Part shown: piece by piece, positions 49,740 to 58,216 of the stretch
How positions within the stretch are numbered: the stretch's first letter is position 1
Layout of the letters: each line of letters opens with the position of its first letter
Origin: JANSWY01 sp965228955
GTDB lineage: Bacteria; Bacteroidota; Bacteroidia; Cytophagales; Cyclobacteriaceae
Length of the DNA stretch: 64,000 bases
Assembly: GCA_965228955.1 (NCBI GenBank)
Contig: OZ245848.1
Location: forward strand, 2,170,001-2,234,000
Direction of reading: 5' to 3'
Translations under genes and position numbers: made by a program
Notes under the pieces: model-generated
Told to the model about the DNA's origin: nothing
Database searches by the model: none
What the model saw: only the letters and a program-made list of their open reading frames with translations

Positions 49740-52047
49740 TTGAAATCTTTTCTTTGTATTTGTTATATAAGAATGATGTGATCAACAGGATAACTCCCAA
49801 AGAAACCAGAACTATTGTTTTACGGATGTTACTTAAATCCGAGAGGTCATATGCAAAAAGTTTGACCAATGTGATTCCAAACCATGCCATTGCAATAATC
49901 CTGATATGCTTCTGCTTTTTCCATATTCCTATGGAAATTAAAGCTAGGGAATAGACTCCCCATAAAATACTTAATCCCAACTTGTATGAACCCGTGGAAC
50001 CTGCCATGTCTAGCCAGTGAATCAATTCGCTACTAGATACCCATAGAACAGTGATATATAAGATTAAATCATTGAGTAAAGTCAAATTTGATTTCAGTAC
50101 TTCCTGAGTAGCATGCTTTCGCATTGCCCATATTGTAAATACCAACACCAGAAGGCTTATATATCTGATTCCGATATGCATTGGACCGGTAGGAAAGAAT
50201 ACCTCTGAATCATTGAAAGATTCCCTTAACTCGCTGATCGAATAGAGACCACCTGTTAGGAAAGTCAAAATACCACATCCCCCCAAAATTAGAATTACAG
50301 TTCCGAAACCTTTGCTTTTAGTTCTCTTCCAATTAAATAGAGCCAAAGCTGAGATGAATAAAAGGAAATAGTTTACAGTCCAAATGGTTTTAAACTCCTC
50401 GAGATCCCAATTTCTGTTGAAGCTATTTTCAAAAGTATCATCTATCTGAACCATCATAGAGTCTTCAATTTTCTGATCCCAGTAAACTCCGATTTCATTT
50501 TGAAAAGTTCCAAACAAAGCAATCAGGAATAGGGTAGGAACAACGAATGCGCTGATGTTTTTTATTGCAGTGCCAACATCCGGTGCTTCCCATTTATTAC
50601 TAAACTTAATGTAAGTGATTACTCCAAGTGCAACCGCGACTATCAATGAAGTCAAAAACTGAATATTGAATAGAGGCGTCAATCTAGTAGCAACATCTAG
50701 AGGGTCATAGTAATTGATTTGCATTCCCCAATCATGAAGCAGGCTAAAGAATGCTACTAGCATTAAAGGATAAGAAAGCTTCTCGTAGGTAGCCAAAGAT
50801 TTGATTCTCCCTATACTGAATAGTAGAAGTGCCTCTAGTGCCCAAAGTATGGTTACCCAATTACCATCGAGTTGAACTGGTATGGCTAATGTTAGAAAGG
50901 TGAGAACCAATCCAATTACAAGGTAAAGCAGCGATTTGTCAGCAAGTTTTTGCTTTTGAATGAGGACTCCCACCATGAAATGAACAAGGGCATTTGCTAG
51001 TGTAAATAACCCTAGAAATTCCTCACCATTCTCAATTTGTGAAATGACATAATATCCTATCCCATAAAAGATGAATGAATTTGCCAATAACAACCAAACC
51101 GTGGCTCCAGTAAACTTTTGGTTGTTAATAAATTTATATGCTACAAATGACGTGTAGAAAACGATATAAAATATAGATGCGAATAATAGAGCAATGTTTT
51201 GATGCTGGTCTATTTCAAACTGTGTTGATAACCACCCAAGGTATATTAACCAGGTAAACCCAAAGGATGAATAGTATAGTGATTTCCAATATTTCTTAAG
51301 CGCCAGAATTAATATTCCTCCATTAATGACTGTCATATAAGAAAATAACATTTGTACTTGGCCGGAACCATCGCTTAGAAGGAATGGAACTGCATATGCA
51401 CCAACAAGTCCAATATTAGCAATGACAACACGGTTGTAATTAATAGCAGCAGCGACGGTGAACCCTGTGAAGATTACCATGAGCGCAAACGCCATCAATT
51501 GCGGAAACATCTCATAGAAACTATAAGCAGTGTAAGTTATGAAATACAATATGGCCATTGCACCGCTAAGCAGTACAGCACTGAAGTTTTCGTATTTGGC
51601 TTTGAGTTTAAAAGCAAAACCCAATAGACCAAGTCCCACCAGGTATCCAAGAATAATTCTTGTCAGTGGACTAACCATATCATGATCAATCGCATACTTT
51701 GCTCCAATCCCAACACCAATAATTGTAATTCCTATACCAATTTTATTGATTAGGTTTTCTCCAATAAACTTCTCAAGATCTGATTTGCCCTTTTTGATTT
51801 TGGGCTTCTTTATTGGTTTAGGTTGGGGCTTAGGTGCTTTTTGTATTGGTGCAACTGATTGAGTAGAAGATTCAGTGATTGGTGGAGTAGCTACCTTTGT
51901 TTCAATAGTTGCCTTTGGCTTTTCACTTTTTAAAGTTCTGATCTCCTGTTTCAAAGAATTGATTTCAGACTTAAATGATTCCTGCTGATTCAGGACTTCA
52001 TCAAGCTTTTTCATTAACAGATTAATCTGATCTTCTTTTTCGCTCAT
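49720..52047 (-). CDS. DUF2339 polytopic membrane protein
   Basis: A 775-residue protein. An N-terminal cytoplasmic coiled coil (about 1-40) and a Pro/Lys-rich linker are followed by some 20 membrane helices, beginning at GENLINKIGIGITIIGVGIGAKYAID, the usual DUF2339 entry. It heads the operon with DUF3999, a TonB_C-like lipoprotein and a TPR lipoprotein, which suggests an envelope complex. Function unknown. Confidence 0.85.
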   Translation of the reverse strand: MSEKEDQINLLMKKLDEVLNQQESFKSEINSLKQEIRTLKSEKPKATIETKVATPPITESSTQSVAPIQKAPKPQPKPIKKPKIKKGKSDLEKFIGENLINKIGIGITIIGVGIGAKYAIDHDMVSPLTRIILGYLVGLGLLGFAFKLKAKYENFSAVLLSGAMAILYFITYTAYSFYEMFPQLMAFALMVIFTGFTVAAAINYNRVVIANIGLVGAYAVPFLLSDGSGQVQMLFSYMTVINGGILILALKKYWKSLYYSSFGFTWLIYLGWLSTQFEIDQHQNIALLFASIFYIVFYTSFVAYKFINNQKFTGATVWLLLANSFIFYGIGYYVISQIENGEEFLGLFTLANALVHFMVGVLIQKQKLADKSLLYLVIGLVLTFLTLAIPVQLDGNWVTILWALEALLLFSIGRIKSLATYEKLSYPLMLVAFFSLLHDWGMQINYYDPLDVATRLTPLFNIQFLTSLIVAVALGVITYIKFSNKWEAPDVGTAIKNISAFVVPTLFLIALFGTFQNEIGVYWDQKIEDSMMVQIDDTFENSFNRNWDLEEFKTIWTVNYFLLFISALALFNWKRTKSKGFGTVILILGGCGILTFLTGGLYSISELRESFNDSEVFFPTGPMHIGIRYISLLVLVFTIWAMRKHATQEVLKSNLTLLNDLILYITVLWVSSSELIHWLDMAGSTGSYKLGLSILWGVYSLALISIGIWKKQKHIRIIAMAWFGITLVKLFAYDLSDLSNIRKTIVLVSLGVILLITSFLYNKYKEKISSEEGDK

Positions 52048-52414
52048 AGTCGTGGAACATGTGATAGTTAGACAATATAACGGCTTTATAACAATTTGTA
52101 TGCATTCCTATTTAGTCTTTATGTGAGATATTGACAATGAAATCTTAAAATAGTTATATTGCAGTTTTTGAGATTTCTGTTGCGAATTAGTCCTCCATTT
52201 TTATCTGCTTATCTATAGATTTATCTGTTTCATCGACACGAAAAACCTAAATTATTACCTTAAATACTTGAAAATCAATTAGGTAATAATATTTACTTTT
52301 TGAGATAGTTGAAGTGGTTAAAATTTTTCCTGTTCACCGCCGATTTTACCTATTCACTGCATAAGATTAGCTCAATTCTGGGAGAAGTTATAATTTCAAG
52401 TAAACATTACCGCT
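52048..52414. other. 367-base divergent intergenic region
   Basis: No convincing gene is seen. The main element is a perfect 10-bp inverted repeat, ATTATTACCT (52251-52260) and AGGTAATAAT (52281-52290), with a 20-base spacer. It may be a regulator site or the stem of a hairpin. The region holds the promoters of the divergent DUF2339 gene and the small secreted protein. Confidence 0.45.
52251..52290. repeat. Perfect 10-bp inverted repeat
   Basis: ATTATTACCT and AGGTAATAAT with a 20-base spacer, about 125 bases upstream of the small secreted protein. It is not followed by a T run, so a regulator-binding role is more likely than termination. Confidence 0.5.
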
Positions 52415-52978
52415 ATGAAAAGATTCTTCAAACAAATTCTACTAGTCATAATTCTACTTTTAAGCCTTCAATTAATTGCGAGGGCTCAGGAAGACGGAAG
52501 TGAACTTCACAAACTTGTCGTTGAATACCCCTCTGTTGCATCGGCTGATGGATATGTTGTGACTCTTAAAGGAGATACTGTAAGAGGAAAAGTCTCTGGT
52601 GGTAAGATTGAGAATGGATTATTGAAATCCATTTTCTTCGAAAGGGCCAATGGATCAAAAATGAGGTTTACTTCACATGGGATAAAAGCCTTCGGACAGG
52701 TGACATCAGATGGTTCTATTTCAGAATATGTAAGCATAGCAATGAAGCACGATAACTATTACTTCTATCACAAAATCCTTGAGGAAGAATTTACCATATA
52801 TGGTTGTATGAAGAAGAATAAGGATTTATTGCTAATTGAGGCTGACGGATATATTTCGAAAGTTGACAAATGGTTAAAGCAAGGAATAGCTGCTTACATT
52901 GAAGGAGAGATTGATCATGAAGAATTATTTTTCCACCACAATCTTGCAGTTGCCGATACAGGTGCCCCAAATCACTAA
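52415..52978 (+). CDS. Small secreted protein of unknown function
   Basis: A 187-residue protein with a signal peptide (LLLSLQLIARAQ). The mature part begins with a beta-rich segment (ADGYVVTLKGDTVRGKVSGG) like that of other Bacteroidota secreted proteins in which a KGDTVxG motif recurs, and ends in a helical region. No known enzyme motif is visible. It converges with the TauE gene with one base between the stops. Confidence 0.6.
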   Translation: MKRFFKQILLVIILLLSLQLIARAQEDGSELHKLVVEYPSVASADGYVVTLKGDTVRGKVSGGKIENGLLKSIFFERANGSKMRFTSHGIKAFGQVTSDGSISEYVSIAMKHDNYYFYHKILEEEFTIYGCMKKNKDLLLIEADGYISKVDKWLKQGIAAYIEGEIDHEELFFHHNLAVADTGAPNH

Positions 52979-52979
52979 T

Positions 52980-53753
52980 CTATATCAATCCGATTCCCAA
53001 AGCGATCGAAATAACTATAAGAGTTATGGCTACAAACTTGTGTAGATAGTTTAGTGTAACTTTTTTCAGTAACTTATTCCCAATAATCGCACCTAGCATC
53101 GCCGAAAGTGTTGCCAATATTACAAGCAGCATGTTTTCATTTAATCCAGATGCACTAAATCTGGATGCGTAAACGGACAATCTGGTAAAATCTATAAAGC
53201 ATGCGATAACTACTCCAGTACCTATAAACGCCTCTTTGGAGAGACCCACCTTAATTAGAAAAGCACTTCTCAGTGCCCCCTGATGTCCTGATAGTCCACC
53301 GAAAAAACCGCTTAGAATTCCTCCAATTGGCAACTTGTTTTTATCAAAACTTAGCTTTTTAAAGGTTTTAGTAAGTTCGAAAATTGAGAAGGCAATAAGT
53401 ACAACTGAAATAATTACTTTAACGGGAGTTACTTCAAATACTCTTCCTAAATACTCATAGGTAAACCACTTGTCCAATCCCGAGATATTTACTAATACCC
53501 ACGCACCAACAAATGCTGCAAGCACTGCTGGAATTCCAAACTTCAGTAACACGGATTTGTTAGCATGCTTTCCTACTAGTCCCACTTTGAAGAGATTATT
53601 CAAAAAATGAACTACACCAGTAAGAGCGATTGCCAGGTCAATAGGAAAGAACAATGCAAAAATTGGAGTGAGTATCGTACCCAGTCCGAAACCACTAAAG
53701 AAGGTAAGGATAGAGGTAAGAAATGCAGCCAGGCAAATAATGAAATATTCCAT
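52980..53753 (-). CDS. TauE/SafE-family sulphite exporter
   Basis: About 257 residues from ATG 53753, with about eight helices in two similar halves (FFSGFGLGTILTPIFALFF and GGILSGFFGGLSGHQGALRSAFLI). This is the TauE/SafE fold that exports sulphite, sulphoacetate or other small organic anions. There are no sulphur genes next to it, so the substrate is open. Confidence 0.85.
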   Translation of the reverse strand: MEYFIICLAAFLTSILTFFSGFGLGTILTPIFALFFPIDLAIALTGVVHFLNNLFKVGLVGKHANKSVLLKFGIPAVLAAFVGAWVLVNISGLDKWFTYEYLGRVFEVTPVKVIISVVLIAFSIFELTKTFKKLSFDKNKLPIGGILSGFFGGLSGHQGALRSAFLIKVGLSKEAFIGTGVVIACFIDFTRLSVYASRFSASGLNENMLLVILATLSAMLGAIIGNKLLKKVTLNYLHKFVAITLIVISIALGIGLI

Positions 53754-53884
53754 TGTCAACTTTTATTGGATACGAATTTGTATAATGTGAGTAATAATCT
53801 CAAACTAAACGTTAATTTATTAGTTGGACTTTATAGATTGGTTAAGTAAGTATTGTGAATTCAATATGAAAGAATCAGCTAGCT

Positions 53885-54265
53885 ATGAATTTTGAACTAA
53901 TAGTACAAGACAATCCACAATACCTTGAAGTATTGTTTTCAGGAGTTATTGAGGCAGGAGACGGTCCCGCTGTGTTACCGGAGATTTTTGAATTTGCCAA
54001 TCAAAATAAACTACAAGCCGTGCTCTTCAATATTGCAAATGCAGTTTTGAATGAATCCCTTGAGGACTCTTTTGAAGTAATATCCAAATTCTCATCATAC
54101 GGTCTGGATCACAATGTTCTATTAGCTCTGGTATTCACACAAGATGTCGTTCAGATGCATTTTTTACAAACATTCGCGGCAATTAAACAACTGAAGAATG
54201 TGAAATTTTTCAGAACGAAAAACGACGCTGTTAAATGGCTTGATAAAAGGCAGGAATTAGGCTAA
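53885..54265 (+). CDS. STAS/SpoIIAA-like protein
   Basis: A 126-residue soluble protein with alternating strands and helices (LEVLFSGVIEAGDGPAVLPEIFEFA, LQAVLFNIANAVLN, NVKFFRTKNDAVKWLD), the pattern of the SpoIIAA-like/STAS fold. The phospho-Ser of classical anti-anti-sigma factors is not evident. It precedes a histidine kinase by 64 bases in the same direction and may be a binding partner of it. Confidence 0.6.
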   Translation: MNFELIVQDNPQYLEVLFSGVIEAGDGPAVLPEIFEFANQNKLQAVLFNIANAVLNESLEDSFEVISKFSSYGLDHNVLLALVFTQDVVQMHFLQTFAAIKQLKNVKFFRTKNDAVKWLDKRQELG

Positions 54266-54329
54266 TACATAAGGGATTCGTAGATAATTCTATGTATATT
54301 AAGAGGTAAACTACTCTTAATAAATACTA

Positions 54330-55634
54330 TTGGACAGGACAGAACTCAGAAGAAGATTTTATTTCAGACTATTAATGGTCTTAGCCTACATTGGCACAAT
54401 TGGTTTTGGGTTACTTTACTATCTTCTGGACCTTGATGTACTGTTTTACACTACTATCGTAGCATTCACTTTTTTTACGATATATACTCTTTTTTCGCTT
54501 TTCAATCAACAGCTAATTCTGCTGTTTAGATTATCCATTGTTGTGATCTTTACTGCTTTTTTCATGCAAGTCTATTACACAGGAGGAATAGCTTCTCCCT
54601 CAGTTCCAAAGTTTTTTATTGCAGCAATTGTGACCCTTTTTTATAAGCCAAACATCGATCGGTATATCATGATAGGTGTTTGTTTTTTTGCTACGATTAG
54701 TATCTATCTCTTAACAATCAATGGTTATACCTATGATCTGATACCACCTGAAATGAAACTTGTTAATAGCTTTGTTTGCTATACATTTATTATGGTCACA
54801 TTCATGGTTTATCTCATCATGTTCCGTGATTCAATGATGAGAAAGAATCAACGACTTTCTAAGTCGATTTCAGATCTTGAGAGTACCACCACAAAATTGA
54901 TTGAGTCTGAGAAAATGGAGTCCATTGCTATGCTTTCATCTGGACTGGCTCATGAGTTAAATAACCCTCTTAATTATGTTTCTGGTCTGCTGAAACCTAT
55001 AAATGAGAACCTGGAAGAAGTGCGACCTTTGATTGCTGAAGAACATAAATCAAAAGCTATTCCTTTAATTGATGAAGTTCAGGAATTCTTATCTGTAATT
55101 GCGGTAGGAGCAGAGAAAGCATCATTCATCATCAAAAAATTGATTCATATATCACCACAGGGCGATGGGGAGAGTGTCGAGAATTTTGATTTGGGTGAAA
55201 CACTAATGATGACAACTCAGATTATTAAAGATTCACACCCTGAAGTTGAGTTTGATATTGAATTAGGGCCAAACCTGATAATTAATGGCAATCAAATTGA
55301 GGTCAACCAATTGTTTGTAAACATTATTGAAAATTGTATTGAGGCCTTACAATTAAGTGACTCGGATGGTTTTCTGAAAATCACTGGGTCAAGTCAACAG
55401 AATGATGTTCTAATTACTATACAAGACAATGGTATTGGGATGACGGAAGATATTAAACGAAGGATGTTTGAGCCGTTTTACAGTAACAAAGAGCCTGGAA
55501 AAGGAGCAGGTCTTGGACTGTATATTTCAAAAAGTATATCAAATAAATTTGGAGGTACAATACAGGTCGAAAGCCAACCTAACCAAGGAGCAAAGTTTAA
55601 TGTGACGTTTCCTTCTGTAGAACAGAAATCGTAA
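54330..55634 (+). CDS. Membrane sensor histidine kinase
   Basis: A 434-residue kinase with about six helices (to about residue 165), a coiled linker, HisKA with the phospho-accepting His in GLAHELNNPLNY and HATPase_c (NCIEALQ, DNGIGM, GAGLGLYIS). There is no periplasmic sensor or PAS domain. The frame can only start at TTG 54330 or at the later ATG 54375, because a stop lies three codons before the TTG; TTG keeps the positively charged N-terminus (RTELRRRF). It converges with two receiver-only regulators, its likely targets. Confidence 0.87.
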   Translation: MDRTELRRRFYFRLLMVLAYIGTIGFGLLYYLLDLDVLFYTTIVAFTFFTIYTLFSLFNQQLILLFRLSIVVIFTAFFMQVYYTGGIASPSVPKFFIAAIVTLFYKPNIDRYIMIGVCFFATISIYLLTINGYTYDLIPPEMKLVNSFVCYTFIMVTFMVYLIMFRDSMMRKNQRLSKSISDLESTTTKLIESEKMESIAMLSSGLAHELNNPLNYVSGLLKPINENLEEVRPLIAEEHKSKAIPLIDEVQEFLSVIAVGAEKASFIIKKLIHISPQGDGESVENFDLGETLMMTTQIIKDSHPEVEFDIELGPNLIINGNQIEVNQLFVNIIENCIEALQLSDSDGFLKITGSSQQNDVLITIQDNGIGMTEDIKRRMFEPFYSNKEPGKGAGLGLYISKSISNKFGGTIQVESQPNQGAKFNVTFPSVEQKS

Positions 55635-55635
55635 A

Positions 55636-56013
55636 CTATTTGCCGTTTTTGGCTAGGACTTTTTCAATAGAGTTTTTAAGATCCTCTTTGTTCCATGGCT
55701 TTGTGATGTAGCTGTGAATTTTACCACTATTAATAGCCATAATTACATCGTTCACATCACTATATCCTGTTAATATAATTCTTAGGACCTTAGGGTAGAG
55801 GTCTACTATTTTTATAAGTAAATCTATGCCACTCATTTCTGGCATTCTTTGGTCTGTGATTATTAGGTCCACACTTTTGTCTGCAAGTATGTCTAACGCT
55901 TCTTGTCCGGAATTAGCAAGAGTAATGTCATATTCTCTTCTAAAAACTGATTTGAAGGTGGTCAGATTATCTTCTTCGTCATCTACGTACAGAATTGATA
56001 TTTTATCATCCAT
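55636..56013 (-). CDS. Receiver-only response regulator
   Basis: A 125-residue receiver: acidic pocket VDDEED, phospho-acceptor Asp in LIITDQRMPEM, Thr in LTGYSD and Lys in ITKPWNKEDL. No output domain. It lies 15 bases after a similar regulator and is probably its duplicate. The IITDQRMP/KPWN pattern is typical of receivers that otherwise carry HD-GYP or coiled-coil outputs. Confidence 0.9.
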   Translation of the reverse strand: MDDKISILYVDDEEDNLTTFKSVFRREYDITLANSGQEALDILADKSVDLIITDQRMPEMSGIDLLIKIVDLYPKVLRIILTGYSDVNDVIMAINSGKIHSYITKPWNKEDLKNSIEKVLAKNGK

Positions 56014-56028
56014 AGGTTTTGGCTGGGC

Positions 56029-56490
56029 TTATGGCTTAACGTTATTTAATTTTTCTTTCAATTTCAAATTTTCCTCTTCCAGTTCCTGGATTCTGGTATT
56101 CAAATTTTGGATCTGGGAAGATTCTTCCAGAGCTTCAGAGATAGTCTTCATTAATCCCTCTTTACTCCAGGGTTTGGTTATGTATGCATCAATTTTACAC
56201 AGGTTGATGGCATCAATAATATCATCCATCTCGCTGTGTCCTGTTAGAATCATTCTTTTTGACTCTGGATATTCTATGATCGTTTTCTTCAATAATTGCA
56301 CACCGGTCATTGCAGGCATTCTTTGGTCTGATATAATAAGATCCACCTGGTGCGACTTCAGAATCTCAAGAGCTTCTAAGCCAGATATTGCTGTTAGTAC
56401 TTTAAACTCTCTGCGGAACACAGATTTGAAGGTGACCAGATTGTCATCTTCGTCATCTACGTACAATATGGTGTGTTTTGTCTCACTCAT
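56029..56490 (-). CDS. Receiver with C-terminal coiled coil
   Basis: A 153-residue regulator. Residues 1-122 are a receiver (VDDEDD, LIISDQRMPAM, LTGHSE, ITKPWSKEGL) close to that of the next gene. Residues 125-150 are a coiled coil (IQNLNTRIQELEEENLKLKEKL) and there is no other output. Its start overlaps the end of the upstream kinase by 4 bases, so kinase and regulator are coupled. Confidence 0.9.
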   Translation of the reverse strand: MSETKHTILYVDDEDDNLVTFKSVFRREFKVLTAISGLEALEILKSHQVDLIISDQRMPAMTGVQLLKKTIIEYPESKRMILTGHSEMDDIIDAINLCKIDAYITKPWSKEGLMKTISEALEESSQIQNLNTRIQELEEENLKLKEKLNNVKP

Positions 56491-58034
56491 TTTTGATTGA
56501 TTGGAATGGTGACATAAAACGTAGTTCCAGAATCTGAACTCTCAAATTGTAGAACCCCCTGGTGATCATCAATAATTCCTTTAGAGATTGCAAGTCCAAG
56601 CCCTGTTCCTTCACCAACTTCTTTAGTTGTGTAGAAAGGGTCGAAAATCTTATTAGCATTCTCTTCTGGTATTCCGGTACCTGAATCTTTGATGGAAATA
56701 GTTACAGTATTGTCGGCTTCATTGAGCGTTGTTGCAATTTCAATCCGTCCTTTCTCTTCTATGGCTTGGATGGCATTGTCAAGTAAGTTCATAAAGACCT
56801 GACTAATTTTGCCAGAGATGCACTGCACCTTAGGAATTTCACTGTAATTCTTAACTACCTCAATTCGGTTTTTATACTTATTTGATAATAGCACAAGCGT
56901 TGCATCAATGTTTTCATTGATATCACTTGTTTTATATTCTCCCTGATCTAATCTGGAGTATACTCTTAATCCATTAATAATCTCTGCGGTTCGCCCTACA
57001 CCGTTTTGAATTGATCCCATCAGACTCTCAATTTCGGTAATTAGATAGTCAAATTCAATTTCTTCTTTCTTTGATTGAATCCGATTCATGGCTTTTTCAA
57101 TCACTTCATTGTTATCCTGTATATCTCCTTTTTCCTTTCCAGCAACAATACTTTCGAACGATTCTAGCTCGACTTGCCTTAAACTTCTTATATCCGAAAT
57201 GTCCTGAATCAACGCGTCTATACCAGATTTAATAAAGTTCACAGGGTTGTTGATTTCGTGTGCAATACCTGCTGTCAATTGACCAATGAACGCCATCTTT
57301 TCATTATGAACTAATTGTGCTTGTGCGTTTTTCAGTTGGTCTTTGGATCGCTTTTCTTTTTCTAAGGCTTTCTCAAGTATTGCTTGCGCTCGAGAAGAAT
57401 AGTCTGCTTTTTCGCGAAGTTCTTTTTGGGTGATCAGCAATTCCTCATTGGAATCCTTAAGCATTTTGTTAGTAGTTTCCACTTCTTCTTCAGTGGCCAT
57501 AGTCAATACCAATACAAACACGAATAGGAATATGTAATTGATGTAATCATATATTCTCTCATACTTATCAATCACATTGTGTTCCAGGTTGATTCCCATT
57601 TGGGGGAGAAACCAAAACACCAGGATTGTAACAAAGCTGAAACCCGCAAAGAAAATCCCCTCAGGTTTTGATCCATATAAGAAACCAAGCATTGGTACTA
57701 CAATCAATTGTGGTAATACTGCGGAATTCATACCTCCTGTGTCAATAATCGGAAATAAATATGCCAGATATATCACCGATAGGAAGAAGCGCAAGAAAAT
57801 TTTAGTACTCTTGATTTTCCTGGAAATGGCCAAAAATGTAATAAGTATACCTTCAAGAACTATAAGGGCGTAAAAAGTAAGTTTGATTTCAAGAAGATAT
57901 GCCAGAGTGATAAAAAATATTGCGGCGAAGAAGCAGATTAAGATAAATTTTATCAAAATCCTGGACCGTACAAACTCCGTGGGATTGTCCTTAATTTCAG
58001 GTGAAATGAAGAAATTTGGTAATTTTCCTAGCAC
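56487..58034 (-). CDS. Membrane sensor histidine kinase
   Basis: A 515-residue kinase with about six helices (about 28-185), a long coiled coil, HisKA (phospho-accepting His in GIAHEINNPVNFIKSG), and HATPase_c (NLLDNAIQAI, DSGTGI, GEGTGLGLAISKGI). The frame starts at GTG 58034, the only usable start codon after the preceding in-frame stop. It resembles the convergent kinase at 54330 in layout. The two receivers that follow complete the system, whose output must be by protein contact. Confidence 0.9.
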   Translation of the reverse strand: MLGKLPNFFISPEIKDNPTEFVRSRILIKFILICFFAAIFFITLAYLLEIKLTFYALIVLEGILITFLAISRKIKSTKIFLRFFLSVIYLAYLFPIIDTGGMNSAVLPQLIVVPMLGFLYGSKPEGIFFAGFSFVTILVFWFLPQMGINLEHNVIDKYERIYDYINYIFLFVFVLVLTMATEEEVETTNKMLKDSNEELLITQKELREKADYSSRAQAILEKALEKEKRSKDQLKNAQAQLVHNEKMAFIGQLTAGIAHEINNPVNFIKSGIDALIQDISDIRSLRQVELESFESIVAGKEKGDIQDNNEVIEKAMNRIQSKKEEIEFDYLITEIESLMGSIQNGVGRTAEIINGLRVYSRLDQGEYKTSDINENIDATLVLLSNKYKNRIEVVKNYSEIPKVQCISGKISQVFMNLLDNAIQAIEEKGRIEIATTLNEADNTVTISIKDSGTGIPEENANKIFDPFYTTKEVGEGTGLGLAISKGIIDDHQGVLQFESSDSGTTFYVTIPINQK

Positions 58035-58160
58035 AGTCCTAATTGTCTATTGTCTATTGAATATACTCACAAATAAAAATAATTGACTTAACACTAAGGT
58101 AATTTCTCGTTAAAATCCAGCAGATTTTAGATGAGTAGAGGCTTTTTTTAGTTTTAGGTA

Positions 58161-58195
58161 AATAAAAAAGCAAACCCCGAATAGGGATTTGCTTT
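58161..58195 (-). terminator. Terminator of the amylase gene
   Basis: Stem 58167-58178 with 58184-58195 (12 positions, one mismatch) and a 5-base loop. The run of A at 58164-58169 forms the T tract on the minus strand. It lies about 20 bases beyond the amylase stop. Confidence 0.8.
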
Positions 58196-58216
58196 CTGTT
58201 CTAAGTTTTTAGGCCA

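Noticed and set aside
55826..56500. A 224-codon plus-strand open frame opposite the two receiver genes
   Set aside because: It runs antisense across two clear response regulators and the spacer between them, and its translation is low-complexity hydrophobic/Ser text. It is a shadow of the repeated receiver sequence.
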